Assembly (NCBI GenBank): GCA_009697495.1
Contig: SHUN01000032.1
Location: 1-12,028 of the forward strand
From: Bryobacterales bacterium
Lineage (GTDB): Bacteria; Acidobacteriota; Terriglobia; Bryobacterales; Bryobacteraceae
Direction of reading: 5' to 3'
Length of the DNA stretch: 12,028 nucleotides
Of the stretch, positions 1-5,290 are shown piece by piece. The notes beneath the pieces were generated by a model. It did not search any database. It was not told where the DNA came from and saw only the letters and a list, made by a program, of their open reading frames with translations. Each line of letters begins with the position of its first letter. The first letter of the stretch is position 1. A program made the position numbers and the translations under genes.

Positions 1-1706
1 TGGTCGGCGCGTTTGGCTACGACTTGTTGTTCCAGTTCGACCCGATTCAGCTAAAATTGCCGCGCGGAGACCGGAAAGATCTACACCTGTTCTTCTGCGA
101 CGACATTTATTACATGGATCGCAAGAAAGAACAGATTGAGCGATTCCAGTACGAGTTCGAACTCGATGGGTTGTCGACGATTGGGCTGCCGCGTGAAGGG
201 CAAGCCGTGCCGAAAGCGCCGCAGCGGAAGGCCGCGCCGATTACCAGCGACCATACGCGCGAAGAGTACATGGCGAATGTGGAGACGGTCCGGAAGGGGA
301 TGAAGCAGGGGAACTTCTACGAAGTGGTCCTGCGGCAGTCGTTCAAAACTACGTATTCCGGAAGCCCTTCGAAGCTGTTTGAAACCATTCAGCAAGCCAG
401 CCCATCGCCATACGAATTCATTTTGCAGTTGGGCGGGGAGCAGTTGATTGGGGCGTCCCCGGAAATGTTTGTGCGCGTGGAGGGGCCGCGCGTGGAAACG
501 TGTCCCATCAGCGGCACCGCACGGCGGACGGGCGATCCGATGTTGGATGCCGAGAACATCAAGCAATTGCTGATGTCGGCTAAAGAAGAGTCCGAATTGA
601 CGATGTGCACCGACGTCGACCGCAACGACAAATCGCGCGTTTGCGTGCCTGGATCGGTGAAAATCATTGGGCGGCGGCTGATTGAAAGCTACGTGGGCCT
701 GTTCCACACAGTGGACCATGTGGAGGGGCTGCTGCTGCCGGGATTTGACGCGATCGACGCCTTTTTATCGCACATGTGGGCGGTGACGCTGATCGGCGCG
801 CCGAAGAAGGCGGCGTCGCAGGCGATTGAAAACCTGGAAAAGGACGCTCGCGGCTGGTACGGAGGCGCGGTGGGCATGTTGTCGATGAACGGCGACATCA
901 ACACCGGCATCACGATTCGTACCGTGCATTTGAAGAATGGCTTCGCGACGTATCCAGCCGGCGCGACGCTGCTCTACGACTCCGTCCCGGCGGCCGAAGA
1001 AGAAGAGACGCGCATCAAGGCGACCGGCTTTTTCCGGGCGATGGCCGGCAAGGCTAAGCCGCCCGCGCCTGCCATAAATGACACCTTCGGCAAGGGGTTG
1101 AAGCTGCTTCTTGTCGACAACGACGACTGCTTCATTCAAACCTTGGCGAACTACGCGCGGCAGACCGGTGCCGAGGTCGTGACGTACCGTTCAGGAATTC
1201 CGGAATCGATGATCGAAGCGATCAATCCGGATTTGATCCTGGTGAGCCCGGGACCGGGGCGCCCATCTGATTTCGGCGTGCCGGATTTGGTGCGCTTCGC
1301 GGCGCGGGCCGGATACCCGGTGTTTGGCGTCTGCTTGGGCCTGCAGGGCATTGTGGAGGCGTTTGGCGGTGAATTGGGAGTCCTTGACTACCCCATGCAC
1401 GGGAAACCGTCTAAGGTCCGCCATTTCAACAAAGGCGCATTCGTTGGCTTGCCGGAGGAGTTTCGCGTCGGGCGGTACCATTCGCTCTACGCGCTGCCAG
1501 AAAAACTCCCCGATGTATTGGAAGTAACGGCGATGAGCGACGATGGGATCATCATGGGCGTGCGGCACCGGGAATTGCCGATTGAGGCGGTGCAGTTCCA
1601 TCCGGAGTCGCTTTTGACACTGGAAGGCAATTGCGGGCTGCATTTGATTGAGAACATGATCCGTTTGCACGGCCGGGCAAAGGCGGGGCATTGGATAAAT
1701 CGCTAA
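1..1706 (+). CDS. trpE(G): Anthranilate synthase, fused components I and II (TrpE-TrpG), 5' end outside window
   Basis: Converts chorismate and glutamine to anthranilate, the first committed step of tryptophan synthesis, in the cytoplasm. The frame is open to the left edge: codons from base 3 read VGAFGYDLLFQFDP, a TrpE N-terminal motif, so the TTG at 24 is not the start. Residues below are counted from that TTG. The chorismate-binding domain (about 75-340) has PISGTARRTGD (161-171), ESELTMCTDVDRNDKSR (189-205), a GAPK motif (258-261) and YPAGATLLYDS (310-320). After a short linker, the class I glutamine amidotransferase domain (360-550) has SPGPGRP (408-414), the nucleophile Cys437 in GVCLGLQ, and His526/Glu528 in QFHPES. 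Both active sites are therefore complete. The fusion and spacing match rhizobial TrpE(G) of about 730 aa, so roughly 170 residues lie upstream. PhzE-type enzymes share the architecture, but the motifs fit TrpE(G) better. The last codons overlap the next gene. Confidence 0.95.
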   Translation, partial: VGAFGYDLLFQFDPIQLKLPRGDRKDLHLFFCDDIYYMDRKKEQIERFQYEFELDGLSTIGLPREGQAVPKAPQRKAAPITSDHTREEYMANVETVRKGMKQGNFYEVVLRQSFKTTYSGSPSKLFETIQQASPSPYEFILQLGGEQLIGASPEMFVRVEGPRVETCPISGTARRTGDPMLDAENIKQLLMSAKEESELTMCTDVDRNDKSRVCVPGSVKIIGRRLIESYVGLFHTVDHVEGLLLPGFDAIDAFLSHMWAVTLIGAPKKAASQAIENLEKDARGWYGGAVGMLSMNGDINTGITIRTVHLKNGFATYPAGATLLYDSVPAAEEEETRIKATGFFRAMAGKAKPPAPAINDTFGKGLKLLLVDNDDCFIQTLANYARQTGAEVVTYRSGIPESMIEAINPDLILVSPGPGRPSDFGVPDLVRFAARAGYPVFGVCLGLQGIVEAFGGELGVLDYPMHGKPSKVRHFNKGAFVGLPEEFRVGRYHSLYALPEKLPDVLEVTAMSDDGIIMGVRHRELPIEAVQFHPESLLTLEGNCGLHLIENMIRLHGRAKAGHWINR

Positions 1707-2047
1707 AGGCGGTGCTGTATCTGGGCGTCTTCGTATTTACGGCGGCGTTCGCAATTAATTTTTGCGGGACGCTTTTTCAGTGCGGATGCCAATGGATATG
1801 GTCCGGTTCGGCGGCCCATTGCAATATCCATCACCGGGCAGGGCCGCACTGCCCTTGGTGTACACACGACGGAACGGGCTTTGTGTTGAGCATGGCCCCA
1901 GTGTTTTTGACCCAGGCTTGGGCGGTGTTTCGGACGGCCGATTGGGGTTGGAAAACGCGGCTGGTTGTAGCGTTAGGGTCATTTCCAGTAGTTGGCGGAT
2001 TCCTTGGCGCCATTGTAGGATGGTTTCAGGGGTACTGGAGCCGTTGA
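1691..2047 (+). CDS. Small Cys/His-rich integral membrane protein, function unknown
   Basis: A 118-aa protein whose family I cannot name. I chose the TTG start at 1691: AAAGGCGGGG at 1679-1688 gives a purine-rich ribosome site about 7 bases before it, and the frame overlaps the trpE(G) stop by 16 bases, which suggests translational coupling. Three hydrophobic segments are visible, about residues 7-24, 62-81 and 91-114. Between the first two lies a compact Cys/His block: Cys25, Cys31, Cys33, His43-Cys44, His47-His48, His53-Cys54 and Cys57, including CGC (31-33) and CPWC (54-57). The pattern suggests metal binding or a redox dithiol, but nothing in the sequence proves either. The hydrophobic profile and regularly spaced cysteines argue for a real gene and against the overlapping 120-aa frame at 1762-2124. 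Topology and partner are unknown. Confidence 0.72.
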   Translation: MDKSLKAVLYLGVFVFTAAFAINFCGTLFQCGCQWIWSGSAAHCNIHHRAGPHCPWCTHDGTGFVLSMAPVFLTQAWAVFRTADWGWKTRLVVALGSFPVVGGFLGAIVGWFQGYWSR

Positions 2048-2087
2048 GTGTTGCCTGCCAGGGCCGGAAATTCCATCCTGATTACGC

Positions 2088-2201
2088 ATGGACCTATCAG
2101 ACATCACCTACATCGCCTACCTGATCATTTGCGCCTTGATTGCCTTCGGCATTTCGGGTGGGGGCGGCGGGAAACGATCACGGCTTCCAGTGGGGGCATG
2201 A
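2088..2201 (+). CDS. 37-aa single-span membrane peptide with glycine run and KRSR tail
   Basis: An ATG at 2088 opens a 37-codon frame ending TGA at 2199-2201. The product starts MDLSDITYIAYL, has one hydrophobic span (about residues 7-23), then five consecutive glycines (24-28) and the basic KRSRLPVGA tail. By the positive-inside rule, the tail would be cytoplasmic. No strong Shine-Dalgarno precedes the ATG. I recall similar Gly-run/KRSR small proteins in Acidobacteria, but this is memory and not a search. It starts 40 bases after the 118-aa gene, and its TGA overlaps the ATG of an 8-codon frame that leads into hpnE. It may be a genuine small membrane protein or a leader that couples translation to hpnE. 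No function can be assigned. Confidence 0.5.
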   Translation: MDLSDITYIAYLIICALIAFGISGGGGGKRSRLPVGA

Positions 2202-2224
2202 CGGATGTCATGTTCAGTAAGTGA
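2198..2224 (+). promoter_or_regulatory. 8-codon minicistron bridging to the hpnE start
   Basis: ATG at 2198-2200 opens MTDVMFSK followed by TGA at 2222-2224. Its ATG overlaps the previous frame's TGA (ATGA), and its TGA overlaps the hpnE GTG at 2221 (GTGA). A G-rich run, GTGGGGG at 2190-2196, lies just before this ATG, whereas the hpnE GTG has no Shine-Dalgarno of its own. This arrangement would allow hpnE to be translated by re-initiation. The first four residues (MTDV) equal those of hpnE, and TGACGGATGT is repeated at 2199 and 2222, so a 23-base local duplication of the start region is an alternative origin. The role is inferred. Confidence 0.35.
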
Positions 2225-3534
2225 CGGATGTGATCGTCATCGGCGGAGGGCTTGCGGGCCTGGCTGCCGCGGTGGCGCTGGGGAGCACGGGCGCTACTGT
2301 TGAGTTGTTCGAGTCGCGGCCATTCCTGGGCGGGCGGGCCACGTCGTACTCGCTGCCGGATTCGGAAGTAATCGATAACTGCCAGCACGTACTGCTGCGG
2401 TGCTGCGTGAATCTGCTCGACTTTTATCGGCGGTTGGCGGTGGACGACAAGATCCAATTCTTTGCGGAGATTCCGTTTATGGAACCGGGCGGGCGGGTTT
2501 CGGTTTTCCGGCGCGGGTGGCTGCCTGCGCCGCTGCATTTCACCGAGTCGTTCTTGCGGTTGCCGTTTCTGAATCTGCGAGACAAGATCGCCATTGCCCG
2601 GGCGTTCCTGGCGATTCTGGCGGAGCACGGCAAGCGCAAGGACCTGGAAGACATCTCGATGCTGGACTGGCTCCGGGAAAAGGGGCAAACGCCGAATGCG
2701 ATTGGCCGGTTCTGGCGACAAGTACTGGTGAGCGCGATTAATGAAGAGCTGGATCGCATGGCGGCGAGCCATGGATTCCAGGTGGTCCGGCTGGGTTTTC
2801 TGGCAACCAGCGACTCCTACGAAATGGGGGTGCCGAATGTGCCGTTGGGCGACCTGTATGGATCGCAGGCGTGGAGCGGCATGCCGAATGTGAAATTACG
2901 GCTGCGGTCGGCGGTAGAGAAGGTGGAAGTTACGGGCGGGCGCGTGGGCAGCATTATCAGCGGAGGGGAAAGCTATACCGCCAAACAGTTTATTTCGGCG
3001 GTTCCATTTGAGCGGCTGGGAAAATTAATCCCCGAGGCGGAAATTGATACGACCGCGTTTGCCCATTCCTCAATCACCGGAGTGCATGTCTGGTTCGACA
3101 GGCCGGTGACGGAGATGGCGAATGCGACGCTGCTGGACCGAAACATCCAGTGGTTTTTCAATAAAGACGGCGGGCGGTACATCCAACTGGTGATCAGCGC
3201 TTCCAGGAATTTGCTGGAGATGCCGCGGCAGCAGGTAATTGATTTGGCGGTGAAGGAATTGCGCGAATTTCTGCCGTTGGCGCGGGAAGCGCAGGTTTTG
3301 AAGGCGCATGTGGTGAAAGAGGCGCGGGCGACATTTTCGGCGGTTCCGGGGCTGCACAGGCATCGGCCGGAGTCTACGACGCGGCTGGAAAACCTTTGGT
3401 TGGCGGGGGATTGGACGCAATCCGGATGGCCGGCAACGATGGAAGGCGCGGTGCGGAGCGGCTACAAGGCGGCGGAATTTACGGCGGCGGCGCTGGATCG
3501 TCCGGCACGATTCCTAATTCCCGGCATAAAATAG
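2221..3534 (+). CDS. hpnE: Hydroxysqualene dehydroxylase (squalene-associated FAD-dependent oxidoreductase)
   Basis: A 437-aa flavoprotein of the amine-oxidase/phytoene-desaturase superfamily. In bacterial squalene synthesis, HpnC and HpnD turn two farnesyl diphosphates into hydroxysqualene, and HpnE reduces it to squalene, the hopanoid precursor. The N-terminus has the dinucleotide-binding motif VIGGGLAGLAAA (residues 6-17), acidic Glu31 after the second beta strand, and FLGGRATSY (35-43). The C-terminus has the FAD motif LAGDW (394-398) followed by the ATMEGAVRSG motif. The middle carries NCQHVLLRCC (53-62), a region I associate with HpnE rather than carotenoid desaturases. The GTG at 2221 is fixed by the need to keep the Rossmann motif next to the start. 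Length is typical. No hpnC, hpnD or shc is in the window, so the partners must lie elsewhere. A different desaturase-like substrate is possible but less likely. Confidence 0.86.
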   Translation: MTDVIVIGGGLAGLAAAVALGSTGATVELFESRPFLGGRATSYSLPDSEVIDNCQHVLLRCCVNLLDFYRRLAVDDKIQFFAEIPFMEPGGRVSVFRRGWLPAPLHFTESFLRLPFLNLRDKIAIARAFLAILAEHGKRKDLEDISMLDWLREKGQTPNAIGRFWRQVLVSAINEELDRMAASHGFQVVRLGFLATSDSYEMGVPNVPLGDLYGSQAWSGMPNVKLRLRSAVEKVEVTGGRVGSIISGGESYTAKQFISAVPFERLGKLIPEAEIDTTAFAHSSITGVHVWFDRPVTEMANATLLDRNIQWFFNKDGGRYIQLVISASRNLLEMPRQQVIDLAVKELREFLPLAREAQVLKAHVVKEARATFSAVPGLHRHRPESTTRLENLWLAGDWTQSGWPATMEGAVRSGYKAAEFTAAALDRPARFLIPGIK

Positions 3535-3540
3535 AATTGT

Positions 3541-3921
3541 ATGATGACGCGACTTTTATTTACCTTTGCACTATTCGCAGCGGCGCTGCCGGTGCTGGCG
3601 GATCCGCCAATGACGAAAATCCGTGTTGAAGTCCGGAAGGCGCTGAATGATAAGCCGGTGGAGCGGGCGAGCGTCGTTGTCAAGTTTGTCGAAGGCCGGT
3701 CGGTGGTGAAGCTCGGCAAGAAGATCATGACGAGTTATCAAATGCGAACGAATCAGGACGGCATAGCCAGCATACCGGCGATTCCGCAGGGCAAGATACA
3801 GATTCAGGTTATCGCGAAGGGCTACCAGACCTTTGGGCAGATCTTCGAAATTGGTGAAGAAGAGAAGACGGTGGAGATCAAGTTGAAGGATCCCCAACCG
3901 CAGTTCTCGGTACACCAGTAG
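3541..3921 (+). CDS. Small secreted protein with carboxypeptidase-regulatory-like beta-sandwich domain
   Basis: A 126-aa protein with a clear signal peptide: basic MMTR, hydrophobic core LLFTFALFAAALPV and a likely cleavage after VLA at residue 20. The mature part (about 26-116) has alternating beta strands with the pattern VEVRKALNDKPVERASVVV, then QDGIASIPAIPQGKIQIQV and KGYQTFGQIFEI. This fits the CarboxypepD_reg / transthyretin-like fold (first strands, a DG turn, then the KGY motif). Such single domains usually act as binding or structural modules and have no catalytic residues. It starts 6 bases after the hpnE stop, without a recognisable Shine-Dalgarno, so it may be read from the hpnE transcript. 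No specific partner can be named. The 3' end meets ridA tail to tail with 4 bases between stops. Confidence 0.75.
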   Translation: MMTRLLFTFALFAAALPVLADPPMTKIRVEVRKALNDKPVERASVVVKFVEGRSVVKLGKKIMTSYQMRTNQDGIASIPAIPQGKIQIQVIAKGYQTFGQIFEIGEEEKTVEIKLKDPQPQFSVHQ

Positions 3922-3925
3922 GAAG

Positions 3926-4312
3926 TCAATCGAGCGCGGCGACGCACTCGATTTCAACGCGGACGTCGCGCGGCAAACGAGCGGCCTCGACGGTCGCGCG
4001 CGCTGGCGGATTGACGTGGAAATAGCGGCCGTAGACTTCGTTCATCGGGGCGAATTCGGCCATGTCCTTTAAGAAAACGGTAGTCTTAAGAACGCGATCC
4101 AGCGAGGATCCGGCGGCGTCGAGGACAGCTTTCAGATTCTCGAGCACGCGCGCGGTTTGCTCGGCGATCCCGCCTTCAACGAGTTGCCCGGTGGCAGGGT
4201 CGAGCGGGATCTGACCGGAGCAATAGACGGTATCGCCGTGGACGATAGCCTGGGAATAAGGGCCGATGGCCTTGGGAGCCAAGTCGGTTGCGACAACACG
4301 TTTCTGCGCCAT
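3926..4312 (-). CDS. ridA: RidA family enamine/imine deaminase (YjgF/YER057c/UK114)
   Basis: A 128-aa protein of the usual RidA length. The family hydrolyses reactive 2-aminoacrylate and 2-iminobutanoate, released by PLP enzymes such as threonine dehydratase, to 2-keto acids and ammonia. It forms cytoplasmic trimers. Visible signature: APKAIGPYSQA (12-22), CSGQIPLDPATG (31-42), LENLKAVLDAAG (57-68) and PPARATVEAARLP (102-114). Arg105 is the carboxylate-binding residue, Glu120 in VRVEIEC is the acid, and Tyr19 is conserved, so an active RidA1-type enzyme is expected. The ATG at 4310-4312 has AGGAAG close upstream, overlapping the TAG of pyrD; the two genes are 6 bases apart and almost certainly cotranscribed. 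Its last codons lie in an inverted repeat (3928-3953). Confidence 0.95.
   Translation of the reverse strand: MAQKRVVATDLAPKAIGPYSQAIVHGDTVYCSGQIPLDPATGQLVEGGIAEQTARVLENLKAVLDAAGSSLDRVLKTTVFLKDMAEFAPMNEVYGRYFHVNPPARATVEAARLPRDVRVEIECVAALD
3928..3953. repeat. Inverted repeat at the convergent gene junction, inside the ridA 3' end
   Basis: AATCGAG (3928-3934) pairs with CTCGATT (3947-3953). Within the loop, GCG (3936-3938) pairs with CGC (3943-3945) around GCGA, a GNRA-type tetraloop, with one C/A mismatch between the two stems. It begins 7 bases after the stop of the upstream plus-strand gene and includes the last ridA codons and part of its TGA. There is no T run on either side, so it is not a classical terminator; a bidirectional stop or RNA-end stabiliser is possible. 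Confidence 0.4.
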
Positions 4313-4318
4313 AACTTC

Positions 4319-5248
4319 CTAGTTTAGCTGGAGCGAACCGGTGAGTTCACTGACGTTGCCGATCTTTTCCTCCTGGCAGAAGCGGTCGAGTTCGCGAGCG
4401 ATGCGGACTGGCGCTTGCGGATCCCAGAAAGTGGCGGTTCCGACTTCGACGGCGGCAGCGCCCGCGACCAGAAATTCAGCGGCGTCTTCGCCCGTGGCAA
4501 TTCCGCCGAGACCGATGACTGGAATTTTAACGGCGCGGGCAGCTTCGTAAACCAGGCGAAGAGCGATGGGCTTTATGGCCGGACCGGAGAGGCCTCCGAA
4601 ATTGTTGCCGATGCGCGGACGGCGGGCGCGGGCGTCGACGGCCAGCGAAATGAAGGTATTGACGAGGCTGATGGCGTCCGCGCCGGCGCTTTCAGCGGCT
4701 TGAGCGAGGGGTTCAATTTTTGCGACGTTGGGGGAGAGTTTGACGATGATGGGGCGGCGGGTGAGCGCGCGGACGCGGGAGACGACGCCATCCAGCAGCG
4801 AAGGGTCATTGGAGAAGAAAATGCCGCCGTGCTTGGTATTTGGACAAGAAACGTTGAGCTCGTAGCCGGCCAGGCCCTCCTCGGCGTCGAGGATGCGGAT
4901 GACCTCTTCATAGTCTTCGACATCATAGCCGAAGACGTTGGCAAAGACGGGAGTGCCGATTTTGCGAATGGCGGGGAGCTTGTCTTTCACGAAGGCGCGA
5001 GCGCCGATATTTTGCAGGCCGATGGCGTTAATCATACCGGCCTCGGCCTCCCAAATCCTTGGCGGCTTATTGCCGTCCATCGGCTCGCGGGAAAGGCCTT
5101 TCACGACGATAGCGCCGACGTGGGAGAGGTTTACGATGGAGGCAAACTCAACGGCGTAGGCGAAGGTTCCCGACGCGGCTAGAATCGGATTGCAAAGCGG
5201 AACACCGCAAAGGGATGTGGCAAGGCGCGATGATTGAGACGTTCCCAT
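4319..5248 (-). CDS. pyrD: Dihydroorotate dehydrogenase, class 1B catalytic subunit
   Basis: A 309-aa FMN enzyme oxidising dihydroorotate to orotate in pyrimidine synthesis. Motifs in order: NPILAASGTFAY (20-31), VVKGLS with Lys50, NAIGLQNIG (74-82), NVSCPNTKHGG (132-142) with the catalytic base Cys135, VKLSPN (169-174) with Lys170, SLVNTF (194-199), GGLSGPAIKP (218-227), and phosphate-binding GLGGI (246-250) and EVGTATF (268-274). A cysteine base and no N-terminal membrane helix place it in cytosolic class 1; the CPNTK form and length match 1B (PyrDB), which normally works with the FAD/Fe-S subunit PyrK to pass electrons to NAD. No pyrK is adjacent, so it must lie elsewhere or another acceptor is used. 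Upstream of the ATG on the minus strand are AGGG about 5 bases and AGGAG about 12 bases away. ridA follows. Confidence 0.93.
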   Translation of the reverse strand: MGTSQSSRLATSLCGVPLCNPILAASGTFAYAVEFASIVNLSHVGAIVVKGLSREPMDGNKPPRIWEAEAGMINAIGLQNIGARAFVKDKLPAIRKIGTPVFANVFGYDVEDYEEVIRILDAEEGLAGYELNVSCPNTKHGGIFFSNDPSLLDGVVSRVRALTRRPIIVKLSPNVAKIEPLAQAAESAGADAISLVNTFISLAVDARARRPRIGNNFGGLSGPAIKPIALRLVYEAARAVKIPVIGLGGIATGEDAAEFLVAGAAAVEVGTATFWDPQAPVRIARELDRFCQEEKIGNVSELTGSLQLN

Positions 5249-5270
5249 GGTTTCCCTATTCTCCTATAAG
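5242..5270 (+). promoter_or_regulatory. Possible sigma-70-like promoter for the hybrid kinase gene
   Basis: TTCCCA at 5242-5247 (4 of 6 to TTGACA) and TATAAG at 5265-5270 (5 of 6 to TATAAT) are separated by 17 bases. The -35-like box overlaps the pyrD start codon on the other strand, and transcription would begin near 5277. The gap between the divergent pyrD and kinase genes is only 42 bases, so promoter elements have to sit here or inside the flanking coding sequence. This is a consensus match by eye. Acidobacterial promoters are poorly known to me, and chance is possible. Confidence 0.3.
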
Positions 5271-5290
5271 GTCAAACGCGGTTCCAGCCG

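Noticed and set aside
24..26. TTG at 24 as the trpE(G) start
   Set aside because: Codons before it (VGAFGYD) continue a conserved TrpE segment to the window edge, so the gene begins upstream.
543..620. GTARRTGDP in place of the common TrpE GTxxRG motif
   Set aside because: I recall the same form in rhizobial TrpE(G) proteins, and all other active-site motifs are intact, so it is not a defect.
81..719. 212-codon minus-strand frame opposite trpE(G)
   Set aside because: Complement of conserved TrpE motifs; the product is Arg/His/Pro-rich with no domain.
2125..2772. 215-codon minus-strand frame opposite hpnE
   Set aside because: Antisense to the FAD-binding region of hpnE, with Arg/Gln/Pro-rich composition typical of a shadow frame.
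4415..5182. 255-codon plus-strand open frame opposite pyrD
   Set aside because: It lies entirely antisense to a complete pyrD with all catalytic motifs. The translation is Gly/Ala/Asp-rich without recognisable domains, as expected from the complement of a GC-rich gene.
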